A stretch of DNA of 64,000 nucleotides from assembly GCF_008806595.1 (NCBI RefSeq), contig NZ_VZRB01000004.1, forward strand, positions 186,001-250,000, written 5' to 3'. Origin of the DNA: Streptomyces luteolifulvus. GTDB lineage: Bacteria; Actinomycetota; Actinomycetes; Streptomycetales; Streptomycetaceae. Both the position numbers and the translations under genes were made by a program. This document shows, piece after piece, positions 26,290 through 35,104 of the stretch; positions within the stretch are counted from its first letter, which is position 1; the number at the start of each line of letters is the position of its first letter. The notes beneath the pieces are model-generated. The model made no database searches, had not been told where the DNA came from, and saw nothing but the letters and a program-made list of their open reading frames with translations.

Positions 26290-27300
26290 ATGCGGCTGGG
26301 TCTCGCTCTCGGTTACTGGGGCCGCGGTCCCTCCGCGGACCACGTCCCGCTGGCACAGGAGGCCGAGCGGCTCGGTTACGACTCCGTGTGGACGGCGGAG
26401 TCCTGGGGATCCGACGCTTTCACGCCGCTCACCTGGATCGCCGCACAGACCTCACGGATCAGGCTCGGTACGGCGGTTGCCCAGATGGCCGCCCGCTCCC
26501 CCACCACCACCGCCATGCACGCGCTCACCCTCGACCATCTCTCCGGCGGTCGCATGATGCTCGGCCTCGGGCTGTCCGGTCCGCAGGTGGTCGAGGGCTG
26601 GTACGGCCGCCCGTTCCCGAAGTCACCGCTGACCGCGACCCGGGAGTACGTCGATGTCGTACGGCAGGTCCTCGGGCGCAAGGCGCCGGTCGCGCTCGAC
26701 GGACGGTTCCACTCCCACCCCTATCGCGGCGAGGACGGTACCGGTCTCGGCAAGGTGCTGAAGCCGATCACGCATCCCCTGCGCCCCGACCTGCCGATCC
26801 TGCTCGGCGCCGAGGGCCCGAAGAACGTCGCGCAGACAACCCGGATCGCGGACGGCTGGCTGCCGCTGTACTGGTCGCCGAGCCGGCCGGACGCGTACGG
26901 ACCGGCACTTGAGGAGATCCCCGAGAACTTCCTCGTCGCCCCCATGGCCCGGGTCAAGGTCTGCGACGACCTCGCGGAGGGCCTGCTGCCCGTGAAGGCC
27001 ATGCTGGGCTTCTACATCGGCGGCATGGGCCACGCGGCCCGCAACTTCCACGCCGATCTGATGGCACGCATGGGATACGAGGAGGAGGCCCGCAGGATTC
27101 AGCGCCTGTTCCTGGACGGCCGCCGGGAGGAGGCGGTACTCGCCGTGCCGGACGCCTTCGCCGACGAGATCTCCCTGGTCGGCCCGCGCGAACGCATCGC
27201 CGAGCGGCTGGAGTTGTGGCGCAAGGGCCCGGTGACGGATCTGCTGGCGCTGGCGCCGGACCCGCACACCCTGCGGGTGCTCGCCGAGCTCAGCACCTGA
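26290..27300 (+). CDS. LLM-class F420-dependent oxidoreductase
   Basis: A 336-residue luciferase-like TIM-barrel flavin/F420 enzyme: MRLGLALGYWGRGP, ERLGYDSVWTAESWGSDAFT, IRLGTAVAQMAARSP, DHLSGGRMMLGLGLSGPQV, then PILLGAEGPKN and ADGWLPLYWSP. Such enzymes transfer hydride from reduced F420 to unknown substrates. ATG at 26290 has GGAGGCAGGC directly upstream. It stands alone behind a terminator. Confidence 0.9.
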   Translation: MRLGLALGYWGRGPSADHVPLAQEAERLGYDSVWTAESWGSDAFTPLTWIAAQTSRIRLGTAVAQMAARSPTTTAMHALTLDHLSGGRMMLGLGLSGPQVVEGWYGRPFPKSPLTATREYVDVVRQVLGRKAPVALDGRFHSHPYRGEDGTGLGKVLKPITHPLRPDLPILLGAEGPKNVAQTTRIADGWLPLYWSPSRPDAYGPALEEIPENFLVAPMARVKVCDDLAEGLLPVKAMLGFYIGGMGHAARNFHADLMARMGYEEEARRIQRLFLDGRREEAVLAVPDAFADEISLVGPRERIAERLELWRKGPVTDLLALAPDPHTLRVLAELST

Positions 27301-27332
27301 CCGGGTTTCATCCGGGCTTTCGCGGCAACCCG

Positions 27333-27632
27333 ATGGGCATGTCCCCTCATTATCGCAACGGCGCCAATCAGGCGGGCAGGGTCATCGCTGTCGTGGCCGA
27401 CATCATGGCCCTGATCCTGGGCCTGTGGATTCTGATGTACCTGCTGGACGCGAACCGCGGGAACGACTTCGTGCAGTTCATCCACGAGGCCGCCCGCTGG
27501 CTCGCCGGCTGGTCGCACGATCTGTTCACCTTCGACGAGGCATGGGCGCGGGTCGTGGCCGGTTACGGGCTCGCAGCGGTCGTGTACCTGTTCGTGGGGC
27601 ACGCGATAGCGAACCGGGTCCACCGGCACTGA
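27333..27632 (+). CDS. Small membrane protein (99 aa), unknown
   Basis: A polytopic peptide with two hydrophobic helices (VIAVVADIMALILGLWILMY, and AGYGLAAVVYLFVGHAI near the C-terminus) joined by an amphipathic loop. ATG at 27333 is taken (ATG at 27339 is possible); no strong ribosome site. The family recurs in Streptomyces downstream of the LLM oxidoreductase, but no function is known to me. Confidence 0.65.
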   Translation: MGMSPHYRNGANQAGRVIAVVADIMALILGLWILMYLLDANRGNDFVQFIHEAARWLAGWSHDLFTFDEAWARVVAGYGLAAVVYLFVGHAIANRVHRH

Positions 27633-27638
27633 GCCCAG

Positions 27639-27690
27639 CCCCCAGGGGCGCGGGGAACTGCGCGACCAGCCACGGACGGCCTGAGCCCGC
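27639..27690. repeat. Streptomyces dispersed intergenic repeat (partial copy)
   Basis: The text CCCAGGGGCGCGGGGAACTG followed by CGCGACCAGCCACGGACGG matches a GC-rich palindromic element that I recall from intergenic regions throughout Streptomyces genomes. Here it lies between two convergent genes. Only one copy is recognised in the window. Confidence 0.55.
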
Positions 27691-27711
27691 CACCTGGCGG
27701 AAGCGACCGAG

Positions 27712-28785
27712 CTATTGGGCGCAGCAGTCGGGGTCCAGCCCGGTCGGTAGGCGATCGCCGCCGAACACCGCACACGTCGCCTCGTGGCCGCCCAGCGCGG
27801 CGACCGCGAGGAGGAGTGAGCCGGCCGTCCAAGTGGTGAGCTCCCGGGGCCAGATCGCCTCGTCCTCGAAGACGTACCCCGTCCAGTACAGGCCGCTCTC
27901 CGCGTCGCGCAGGTGCTGGATCGACTGGAGGACGTCCAGCGCGCGGTCGGACTCGCCCATCGCCCACAGGGCCAGGGCGAGTTCGGCGGACTCGCCGCCG
28001 GTCACCCAGGGGTTGGGCACGACACAGCGCACGCCGAGCCCGGGGACGACGAAGCGCTCCCAGCCCTCCTCGATACGGGACTTGGCCTCCGCACCCGTCA
28101 ACGCGCCGCCGAGGACCGGGTAGTACCAGTCCATCGAGTAGCGGTCCTTGTCGAGGAACCGCTCGGGGTGCCGACGGATGGCGTGCCGGAGCGCGCCCGC
28201 CGCCAGCTCCCAGTCCGGCTGCGGCTCCTCACGCTGTTCGGCGATGGCGAGCGCGCAGCGCAGCGCGTGGTGGATCGAGGAGGAGCCGGTCAGCAGGGCG
28301 TCCGCGGTGTCCGTCCCGTCGTCGTCGCGCCGCCAGCCGATCTGCCCGCCGGGCTGCTGGCGGCCGAGCACGAACTCGATCGCCGCGTGGACGGCCGGCC
28401 ACATGCGGTCGAGGAAGGTGTCGTCGCCGGTGGAGAGGTAGTGGTGCCAGACGCCCACGGCGATGTAGGCGACGAAGTTGGTCTCCCGGCCCCGGTCGGT
28501 GACATCGGCGAAGTCCCCGTCGGCGTAGGCCGCGTACCAGGAGCCGTCCGCGTTCTGGTGCCGGGCCAGCCACTCGTAGGCCCGCTCGGCGGCCTCGTGC
28601 TCGCCGGCCGCGTCCAGCGCCATCGCCGCCTCGGTGTGGTCCCACGGGTCGAGGTGGTGTCCCCGGAACCACGGGATCGCACCGTCCTCACGCTGCACGG
28701 CGAGGATGCCGTGGACGGTCGCGGCGGCCTGCCCGGCGGTGAGGACCCCGGGCAGGACGAGGTGTTCTGTCCGGGGGGTCGTCAC
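27712..28785 (-). CDS. Alpha/alpha-toroid protein (prenyltransferase/terpene-cyclase-like fold)
   Basis: A 357-residue cytoplasmic protein of repeated paired helices with the signatures GWRRDDDGTD, RHQNADGSWYAAYADG and HLRDAESGLYWTGYVFED, typical of alpha/alpha toroids (prenyltransferase or glycosidase-like). The catalytic DxDD of squalene-hopene cyclases is not seen. The start is GTG at 28785, overlapping the methyltransferase stop as GTGA. It is the third gene of the GT4-methyltransferase-toroid operon, which probably makes or modifies a glycosylated cell-surface or lipid product. It ends with a Cys-Cys pair (DPDCCAQ). Confidence 0.75.
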   Translation of the reverse strand: MTTPRTEHLVLPGVLTAGQAAATVHGILAVQREDGAIPWFRGHHLDPWDHTEAAMALDAAGEHEAAERAYEWLARHQNADGSWYAAYADGDFADVTDRGRETNFVAYIAVGVWHHYLSTGDDTFLDRMWPAVHAAIEFVLGRQQPGGQIGWRRDDDGTDTADALLTGSSSIHHALRCALAIAEQREEPQPDWELAAGALRHAIRRHPERFLDKDRYSMDWYYPVLGGALTGAEAKSRIEEGWERFVVPGLGVRCVVPNPWVTGGESAELALALWAMGESDRALDVLQSIQHLRDAESGLYWTGYVFEDEAIWPRELTTWTAGSLLLAVAALGGHEATCAVFGGDRLPTGLDPDCCAQ

Positions 28786-29525
28786 TTGGCGGCCGCCTCG
28801 GAGAGCGCGGGAAGGTGGGGCTTGGTCGCGTACGCCACGAAGCTCTTGCCGATCAGCGGGTTCAGCGCCTGCTCGGCGACCCGGGTGGCCAGCGGCTTCT
28901 TCATGATGTCCCAGACCAGCAGCTTGTGGTACGCGCGCACCGGCAGCGCCTTGTCGTTGTCCACGCCGAACGCGCACTTCAGCCACCAGTACGGCGAGTG
29001 CAGCGCGTGCGCGTGGTGGGTGCCGTACGGCTTCAGGCCCGCCTCGCGGATCTTCGCGAGCAGTTCGTCCGCCTTGTAGATGCGGATGTGGCCGCCCTCG
29101 ACCTCGTGGTAGGCGTCGGACAGCGCCCAGCAGACCTTCTCGGGGCCGTAGCGCGGAACCGTGATGGCGATGCGCCCGCCGGGCTTGAGGACCCGGACCA
29201 TCTCGGCGAGCACGCCCTTGTCGTCCGGGATGTGCTCCATGACCTCGGAGATGATGACGACGTCGAAGGACTCGTCGGGGAAGGGCAGCGCGAGGGCGTC
29301 GCCCTCCATGGCGGTGGCGGTCGCCCCGGCCGGGGCCTCGCCCGCTTCCTTCATCGCCGCGAACCACTTCGCGACCTCGCGGATCTCCTCGCCGTTCTGG
29401 TCCAGCGCCACGACCTGGGCGCCGCGCCGGTAGCACTCGAACGCGTGCCGGCCGGCACCGCAGCCGAGGTCCAGGACACGGTCGCCCGGGGCGAGCGGGA
29501 ACCGGGAGAAGTCGACGGTCAGCAC
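28782..29525 (-). CDS. Class I SAM-dependent methyltransferase
   Basis: A 247-residue enzyme with motif I RVLDLGCGAGRHAFECYRRG, acidic VVALDQNGEEI, motif II VIISEVMEHIPDDKG and motif III LKPGGRIAITVPRYGPE. The C-terminal half has long aromatic stretches typical of ubiquinone/lipid-type methyltransferases. GTG at 29525 overlaps the glycosyltransferase gene by 7 bp. It works with the GT4 upstream and toroid protein downstream in one operon; the acceptor is unknown. Confidence 0.9.
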   Translation of the reverse strand: MLTVDFSRFPLAPGDRVLDLGCGAGRHAFECYRRGAQVVALDQNGEEIREVAKWFAAMKEAGEAPAGATATAMEGDALALPFPDESFDVVIISEVMEHIPDDKGVLAEMVRVLKPGGRIAITVPRYGPEKVCWALSDAYHEVEGGHIRIYKADELLAKIREAGLKPYGTHHAHALHSPYWWLKCAFGVDNDKALPVRAYHKLLVWDIMKKPLATRVAEQALNPLIGKSFVAYATKPHLPALSEAAAK

Positions 29526-30937
29526 GTGGCCCTGCTTTCGCGGTTGGAATCGGCGGTCACTTGATCGACGGTCACTTTGGCGGGGGTCGTCGCCCGGCGT
29601 TCGCGGCTCGCCGCCAAGTGGCCGACCGCGCCGCCCGCGGAGCGGGCGATGGCCTCGCGGTAGCGGGACACCGTGCCCTCGGCGGCTCGCGCCCAGGTGA
29701 AGCGCTCCAGCACGCGGTCCCGTCCGGCGGCGCCGAGCCGGGCGCGCAGGTGCGGGTCGCCCAGCAGCCGGCTCAGCCCCGCAGCGAGCGCCCCGGGGTC
29801 GCCCGGCGGCACCGCGACGCAGGTCTCCCCGTCCCGGCCGGCGACCTCGGGGATCGCTCCGCCGGTCGTTGCCACCAGGGGCGTTCCGGTCGCCATGGCC
29901 TCGGCGGCCGGCAGCGAGAAGCCCTCGTACAGGGAGGGCACGCAGGCGACCTGCGCCGAGCGCACGAGGTCGACCAGTTCGGCGTCCGAGATGCCCTTCA
30001 CGAACTCGACGGCGCCTTCGAGGCCGTACCGCTCGACGGTCTGTGCGACGGGCCCCTCCTCGGGGCGCTTGCCGACGACGACGAGGTGGGCGTCGGGGTG
30101 CTCGGTGCGGACCTTGGCGAGCGCCTCGACGAGATGGACGAGGCCCTTGAGCGGTACGTCGGCGCTGGACGTCGTCACGATCCGGCCCGGCTTCTGCGGC
30201 ACGGCCGGGTCGGGCGAGAAGAGGTCGGTGTCGGCGCCGATGTGGACGACGTGGATGCGGCTCTGACGTACGCCCAGATGGTCGACGATCTCCTGGCGGG
30301 AGGTGCCGGAGACGGTGAGCACGGACGGCAGACGGCGCGCCACACGCTTCTGCATGCGCGTGAACGCGTACCAGCGGCGCACGGAGTACCGGCGCTGCCA
30401 GCCCTCCGCCGCGTCCAGCTCCAACTGGCGGTCCACGGTGATGGGATGGTGGATGGTGGTCACCAGGGGCGCGCCGATGTCGCCCAGCAGGCCGTAGCCC
30501 AGCGTCTGGTTGTCGTGGACGACGTCGAAGTCACCCCGCCGGGCGCGCAGGTGACGGCGGGCCCGCAGGGAGAACGTCAGCGGCTCGGGAAAGCCGCCGG
30601 TCCACATCGTCGCGACTTCCAGCCCGTCGATCCAGTCGCGGTACTCGTCGCGCTTCGGGGTGCGGAAGGGGTCCGGCGCGCGGTAGAGGTCGAGGCTGGG
30701 CAGTTCGGTGAGGCTCAGGCCGTCGTGGCCCTCGTCGAGGACGGGGTACGGCTGCGAGCCGATGACCTCCACCCGGTGACCGAGGCGGGCGAGTTCGCGT
30801 GAGAGGTGCCGGACGTAGACGCCCTGGCCGCCGCAGAACGGGTTTCCTTTGTAGGTGAGGAGTGCGATACGGAGCGGTCGCCCGCCGTCAGCGGCGAGGT
30901 CCTCGGGAGACCCCGCCTGACTGGCCTCAGCGGTCAC
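29519..30937 (-). CDS. Family 4 glycosyltransferase
   Basis: A 472-residue GT-B glycosyltransferase. The N-terminal acceptor half begins LRIALLTYKGNPFCGGQGVY (Gly-rich loop) and has HHPITVDRQLELD. The C-terminal nucleotide-sugar half has VVTTSSADVPLKGL, AHLVVVGKRPEEG and the E-x7-E block VPSLYEGFSLPAAEAMATG. It is the first gene of the operon. The start is GTG at 30937. Its promoter region is shared with kstR and contains the KstR-type box. The sugar and acceptor cannot be assigned. Confidence 0.9.
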   Translation of the reverse strand: MTAEASQAGSPEDLAADGGRPLRIALLTYKGNPFCGGQGVYVRHLSRELARLGHRVEVIGSQPYPVLDEGHDGLSLTELPSLDLYRAPDPFRTPKRDEYRDWIDGLEVATMWTGGFPEPLTFSLRARRHLRARRGDFDVVHDNQTLGYGLLGDIGAPLVTTIHHPITVDRQLELDAAEGWQRRYSVRRWYAFTRMQKRVARRLPSVLTVSGTSRQEIVDHLGVRQSRIHVVHIGADTDLFSPDPAVPQKPGRIVTTSSADVPLKGLVHLVEALAKVRTEHPDAHLVVVGKRPEEGPVAQTVERYGLEGAVEFVKGISDAELVDLVRSAQVACVPSLYEGFSLPAAEAMATGTPLVATTGGAIPEVAGRDGETCVAVPPGDPGALAAGLSRLLGDPHLRARLGAAGRDRVLERFTWARAAEGTVSRYREAIARSAGGAVGHLAASRERRATTPAKVTVDQVTADSNRESRATC

Positions 30938-30991
30938 TCTGGGCCCCCTTCTGCCTGCACTGTCCCGCGAGGTTACGCCGGGACGCTAATC

Positions 30992-31005
30992 TAGAACAAG
31001 TTTCA
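30992..31005. promoter_or_regulatory. KstR-type operator upstream of kstR
   Basis: TAGAACAAGTTTCA fits TNNAACNNGTTNNA exactly. It lies 55 bp upstream of the glycosyltransferase start and 142 bp upstream of the TetR start, in the divergent promoter region. KstR is autoregulated in mycobacteria, so the position fits. Confidence 0.65.
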
Positions 31006-31146
31006 GACTTGATCGTTCAAGAGGCTCTGAATCTACCGGCAGGTAGGGACACTGGCAGCAGTGGATCAGGTGATTCACGCCACGGCCGCGGCCCCTGCCA
31101 TGCTGTGTGATCACTCGCCCTCACCGACTGTCACGGAACGGGATCC

Positions 31147-31794
31147 ATGCCTGCGGAAGCCAAGGTGGTCAAGGTGGAAGCCCATACCTCGCCGGCTGCC
31201 TCGCCGCCCCTGACCGAGCGCCAGGAGGCCCGGCGGCGGCGCATCCTGCACGCCAGTGCCCAGCTGGCGAGCCGGGGCGGTTTCGACGCGGTGCAGATGC
31301 GCGAGGTCGCCGAGTCCTCACAGGTGGCCCTCGGTACGCTCTACCGCTACTTCCCGTCCAAGGTCCATCTGCTGGTCGCCACGATGCAGGATCAGCTGGA
31401 ACACATGCACGGCACGCTGCGCAAGAAACCGCCGGCCGGCGAGACTGCGGCCGAACGGGTGGCGGAGACCCTGATGCGCGCCTTCCGCGCGCTGCAGCGC
31501 GAGCCGCATCTGGCCGACGCGATGGTCCGGGCCCTGACTTTCGCGGACCGCAGCGTGAGTCCCGAGGTCGACCAGGTCTCCCGCCAGACCACGATGATCA
31601 TCCTGGACGCGATGGGCCTGGAGAACCCGACCCCCGAGCAGCTCTCCGCGGTCCGTGTCATCGAGCACACCTGGCACTCGGCGCTGATCACCTGGCTGTC
31701 GGGCCGCGCCTCCATCGCCCAGGTGAAGATCGACATCGAGACGGTGTGCCGGCTGATCGATCTGACGGACCCGGCCGCAGAAAACCAGGACTGA
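31147..31794 (+). CDS. kstR: KstR-like TetR-family repressor
   Basis: A 215-residue TetR regulator. After a flexible ~25-residue start come the helix-turn-helix (RRRRILHASAQLASRGGFDA, VQMREVAESSQVALGTLYRY, FPSKVHLLVATMQDQL) and a helical ligand domain (FRALQREPHLADAMVRALTF, ADRSVSPEVDQVSRQ, HTWHSALITWLSGRAS). By recall these blocks, especially VQMR, VGTLYRYFPSKVHLLV, EAMTRA and SEVDQV, align with KstR (Rv3574), the repressor of cholesterol catabolism that responds to 3-oxo-cholestenoyl-CoA. Four operator-like boxes in this window support the assignment. Start ATG at 31147. Confidence 0.8.
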   Translation: MPAEAKVVKVEAHTSPAASPPLTERQEARRRRILHASAQLASRGGFDAVQMREVAESSQVALGTLYRYFPSKVHLLVATMQDQLEHMHGTLRKKPPAGETAAERVAETLMRAFRALQREPHLADAMVRALTFADRSVSPEVDQVSRQTTMIILDAMGLENPTPEQLSAVRVIEHTWHSALITWLSGRASIAQVKIDIETVCRLIDLTDPAAENQD

Positions 31795-31796
31795 CC

Positions 31797-31844
31797 GGGC
31801 ACACGCAGGACCTACGAGAAGGGCACACGAAGGACCTACGAGAC
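31797..31844. repeat. Two tandem 24-bp repeats after kstR
   Basis: The unit GGGCACACGMAGGACCTACG+AGAM occurs at 31797-31820 and 31821-31844 with two mismatches. The array starts 3 bp after the kstR stop and ends exactly where the 3' side of the minus-strand TPP element begins. Confidence 0.75.
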
Positions 31845-31845
31845 G

Positions 31846-31995
31846 GGTTCCCTTCGCCGGCATTGTCCGGATCAGGTGTTGGGGGTCGCCTTCCGGCCCG
31901 ACCACTGCCTTCCGGCCTCTCAGCCCGACCGTCGACGTCGGCATCGGCGGAAGCGGGTGCCTCTCGCCCACGTCGGCTACTCCGGTCGAACTCCC
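31846..31995 (-). promoter_or_regulatory. TPP (THI-box) riboswitch on the minus strand, apparently orphan
   Basis: Read on the minus strand, GGGCTGAGAG (31917-31926) is followed by a P3a-like GC hairpin and GACCC. Then comes the highly conserved 3' half ACCTGATCCGGACAATGCCG plus GCGAAGGGA (31848-31877). These are the thiamin-pyrophosphate-binding core elements. The element points toward the 3' end of kstR, which is on the opposite strand, and no leftward gene starts for ~0.9 kb. No thiamin gene is visible anywhere in the window. The 5' limit is approximate. Confidence 0.8.
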
Positions 31996-32098
31996 TCACT
32001 CGTCCCGTAGGCCACCTCCAGGATAGAACTCCTGGAGGCCGATGAACCCACCTGAATTTATGATTTTTTTGCCGAATCCGACCAAACGTCGATGCCGT

Positions 32099-32332
32099 TC
32101 ACTCCTCGGGCGGGAACACCGCCTCACCGCTCCCCAGCAGCGTGATCGTGATCGCTTCCACCGGGCAGTTCTCCGCCGCCGCGAGGATCTTCTCGTTGGC
32201 GTCGGCCTCCGCCTCGACGGGGTGGGACTGCCGTCCCGCATCGAGGCGGAAGCCGTCCGCGGCGTGGTGGACGCACTGGGCGGAGCCGATGCACAGGGAG
32301 CGGTCGACCTCGACCTGCCAGCGGTCTCCCAT
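32099..32332 (-). CDS. Ferredoxin, single 3Fe-4S cluster type
   Basis: A 77-residue ferredoxin with cluster ligands in SLCIGSAQCVHHA and, near the C-terminus, ENCPVEAIT. The C-x5-C...CP pattern lacks the fourth Cys and is that of the [3Fe-4S] ferredoxins that feed actinobacterial P450s. ATG at 32332 is only 3 nt after the aldehyde dehydrogenase stop, so the two are co-translated. By recall a FdxD-type ferredoxin belongs to the KstR regulon in mycobacteria; it may serve the CYP125-like P450 at 51.4 kb. Confidence 0.88.
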   Translation of the reverse strand: MGDRWQVEVDRSLCIGSAQCVHHAADGFRLDAGRQSHPVEAEADANEKILAAAENCPVEAITITLLGSGEAVFPPEE

Positions 32333-32335
32333 GCC

Positions 32336-33793
32336 CTACGCCTCCCAGCCGGCGGGGAGATGGATCATCTTGTGTTCGAGGTACTCGCCGTATCCCTCGG
32401 GGCCGAACTCCCTGCCCAGCCCGGAGTTCTTGTAGCCGCCGAAGGGGCCGAGCATGTCGAGGCTGAAGGTGTTCACCGAGTAGGTGCCGGTACGGACCCG
32501 GCGGGCGACCTCGATGCCGTGCTCGACGTCCGCCGTCCACACGCTGCCGCTCAGGCCGTAGTCGGAGTCGTTGGCGATCTTCAGCGCCTCAGACTCGTCG
32601 CCGTACGGCAGGAGGCAGATCACCGGGCCGAAGATCTCCTCCCGGGCGATCCGCATGGAGTTGTCGACGTCGCCGAACAGGGTCGGCTCGACGTACCAGC
32701 CGCGGTCCAGGCCCGGCGGACGCCCGCCGCCGGTAAGGATCTTGGCGCCCTCCTCCTGGCCGATGCGGATGTAGTCGAGACTGCGCTGCTGCTGGCGCCG
32801 GGCCACCAGCGGGCCGACCTGAGTCGCCGCGTCCAGCGGGTCGCCGACCACCAGCGCGCTCGTGGCCGCGGCGAGGGCGTCCGCGAACTCGTCGTAGCGG
32901 GAGCGCGGCAGGAGGATACGGGTCTGGGCCACACAGGCCTGGCCGTTGTTCATCCAGGCCGCGGAGGCGATGCCGGGGACGGCGCTCTCCAGGTCCGCGT
33001 CCGGCAGCACCACGGCCGCCGACTTGCCGCCCAGTTCCAGGGTCACGCGGGTCAGGTTCCGTGACGCGACCTCCATGACGCGCCTGCCCGCCGCCACCGA
33101 GCCGGTGAAGGAGACCTTGTCGATCCCGGGGTGCCCGACCAGGTACTCGCTGACCTCGCGGTCCGCGGGGAGGATCGACAGGACGCCCTCCGGCAGGCCG
33201 GCCTCCCTCGCGATCTCACCGAGGAGGTACGCGTCGAGCGGCGACTCCGGCGACGGCTTGAGCACGATGGTGCAGCCGGTGAGCAGCGCGGGCGCGAGCT
33301 TGGCGGCGGCCACGAACTGCGGGACGTTCCACGGGACGACGGCCGCCACGACGCCGACCGGCTCGCGCCGTACGAGGATCTTCCCGAGGACTCCGTCACG
33401 GTGCTCCTCGTGGGGGACGTTCCGTGCGACGGTGATCGCCGCGTCCCAGACCATCATCGCGCCGAGGGCCTGCGCGAGGACGCTCCAGGAGTACGGCGAC
33501 CCGTTCTCGGAGGAGATGACCCGGGCGATCTCCTCGTGCCGTACGGCGATCGCGTCCTTGATCCGCCCGACGACCTCGATCCGTTCGTCGAGCGTCATAC
33601 GCGGCCAGGGTCCCTCGTCGAACGCTTTCCGCGCGGTGGCGACCGCACGGTCCACGTCCGCCGTCGAGGCGTGCGGCACGCGTCCGATGACCTCCTCGGT
33701 GTGCGGGGAGATCACCTCGATGACGTCCTTGCCCAGGGGGTCGGTCAACTCCCCGCCGATGAAAAGCTGTCCGTGTTCCACGAGCTCGGTCAT
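32336..33793 (-). CDS. NAD(P)-dependent aldehyde dehydrogenase
   Basis: A 485-residue enzyme with all family signatures: VVPWNVPQFVAAAKLAPALL (oxyanion Asn), KVSFTGSVAAGRRVM (cofactor loop), VTLELGGKSAAVV (general-base Glu), NNGQACVAQTRILLP (catalytic Cys) and EEIFGPVICLLPYG. It oxidises aldehydes to acids. ATG at 33793 follows GGGGAGG. It is first in a two-gene operon with the ferredoxin, behind a near-KstR box. A plausible role is oxidising the sterol C26 aldehyde or a similar lipid aldehyde; this is inferred. Confidence 0.92.
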   Translation of the reverse strand: MTELVEHGQLFIGGELTDPLGKDVIEVISPHTEEVIGRVPHASTADVDRAVATARKAFDEGPWPRMTLDERIEVVGRIKDAIAVRHEEIARVISSENGSPYSWSVLAQALGAMMVWDAAITVARNVPHEEHRDGVLGKILVRREPVGVVAAVVPWNVPQFVAAAKLAPALLTGCTIVLKPSPESPLDAYLLGEIAREAGLPEGVLSILPADREVSEYLVGHPGIDKVSFTGSVAAGRRVMEVASRNLTRVTLELGGKSAAVVLPDADLESAVPGIASAAWMNNGQACVAQTRILLPRSRYDEFADALAAATSALVVGDPLDAATQVGPLVARRQQQRSLDYIRIGQEEGAKILTGGGRPPGLDRGWYVEPTLFGDVDNSMRIAREEIFGPVICLLPYGDESEALKIANDSDYGLSGSVWTADVEHGIEVARRVRTGTYSVNTFSLDMLGPFGGYKNSGLGREFGPEGYGEYLEHKMIHLPAGWEA

Positions 33794-33974
33794 GGCGACT
33801 GCCTCCCCGGGGCCGCTCCCGGCCACTTGTCCGACGACCATGTGCCTGACGGCGACTTGCCCGACGCCACTGTTCTGACGATCCATCAGATACGAAGACT
33901 GATACCAGCTCCTGCCCACGGAGTCCACGGACAGGACACCCCTGAGACGGGAGAAGGTCGACTCGGGCTCCCAT

Positions 33975-33988
33975 CGAAACTCGTTCTA
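33975..33988. promoter_or_regulatory. KstR-like operator (one mismatch) between ALDH and MBL genes
   Basis: CGAAACTCGTTCTA matches TNNAACNNGTTNNA except at the first base. It lies between the divergent ALDH/ferredoxin operon and the MBL hydrolase gene, and overlaps the probable promoter of the latter (TATAGT at 33991-33996). Confidence 0.5.
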
Positions 33989-34023
33989 GTTATAGTGGCC
34001 GGAACGCGGAGATTGGGGAGCCC

Positions 34024-35052
34024 ATGACGCAGGTGCACGACCACGGCGGAGGCGTACGGTCCGTCGAGGTCCCCATCCCGGACAACCCCCTCGGCCACAC
34101 CCTCGTCCACGTCGTCGACACCGACCGCGGCCCGGTACTGATCGACACCGGCTGGGACGACCCGGCGTCCTGGGACACCCTCGCCGAGGGCCTCGCGGCG
34201 TGCGGGACCGCGCCCGGCGAGATCCACGGCGTGGTCATCACCCACCACCACCCCGACCACCACGGACTGTCGGGGCGGGTGCGCGAGGCGTCCGGGGCAT
34301 GGGTCGCGATGCACGCGGCGGACACCGCGATCGTCCGCCGGACCCGCGGGACCCGTACGGAGCGCTGGTTCTCTTACATGGCGGACAAGCTCACCGCCGC
34401 GGGCGCGCCCGAGGAGCATGTCGCACCCCTGCGCACGGCCCTCCCCCCTCGCGCCCTGCCGGGCTTCTCCCCCGCCCTGCCCGACCGCGAGATCGTCCCC
34501 GGCGAACTCCTCGGCCTCCCCGGCCGCCGACTGCGCGCGATCTGGACGCCGGGCCACACACCGGGCCATGTCTGCCTCCACCTGGAGGAGGAACACCCGG
34601 CCCGACTGCCCGGCAACGGCCGCCTGTTCTCCGGAGACCATCTGCTCCCCGAGATCAGCCCGCACATCGGCCTGTACGAGGATCCCGACGACGCCACCGT
34701 CACCGACCCCCTCGGCGACTACCTGGACTCCCTCGAACGCGTCGGCCGCCTCGCCCCCGCCGAGGTCCTCCCCGCCCACCAGCATGCCTTCACCGACGCC
34801 GCCATCCGCGTACGGGAACTCCTCACCCACCACGAGGAACGGCTCACCGGCCTGCTGACCCTCCTCGCCGAGCCCCTGACCCCCTGGCAGCTCGCCGAGC
34901 GCATGGAGTGGAACCGCCCCTGGGACCAGATCCCCTACGTTTCGAGGAACATCGCCGTGTCGGAGGCGGAGGCCCATCTGCGTCGGCTGGTGAAGCTGGG
35001 GCGGGCGGAGGCGGTGACGGGGGGCGAGCCGGTGAGATACGTGGCCGTGTGA
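34024..35052 (+). CDS. MBL-fold metallo-hydrolase
   Basis: A 342-residue metallo-beta-lactamase-fold protein with the dinuclear-metal motif VVITHHHPDHHGLSG, a second His in WTPGHTPGHVCLH, Asp in FSGDHLLPEISPH and a distal His in VLPAHQHAF. A C-terminal ~90-residue winged-helix-like extension is typical of lactonase/thioesterase-like LACTB2 relatives. ATG at 34024 has GGGGAG 5 nt upstream. It is divergent from ALDH and shares its KstR-like box, so it may hydrolyse an acyl-CoA or lactone in the same pathway. Confidence 0.88.
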   Translation: MTQVHDHGGGVRSVEVPIPDNPLGHTLVHVVDTDRGPVLIDTGWDDPASWDTLAEGLAACGTAPGEIHGVVITHHHPDHHGLSGRVREASGAWVAMHAADTAIVRRTRGTRTERWFSYMADKLTAAGAPEEHVAPLRTALPPRALPGFSPALPDREIVPGELLGLPGRRLRAIWTPGHTPGHVCLHLEEEHPARLPGNGRLFSGDHLLPEISPHIGLYEDPDDATVTDPLGDYLDSLERVGRLAPAEVLPAHQHAFTDAAIRVRELLTHHEERLTGLLTLLAEPLTPWQLAERMEWNRPWDQIPYVSRNIAVSEAEAHLRRLVKLGRAEAVTGGEPVRYVAV

Positions 35053-35104
35053 CCCGTACGGCCCGTACACCCAGCTCACAGGCCCCCCTCAGGGGCCTTC
35101 CTAC

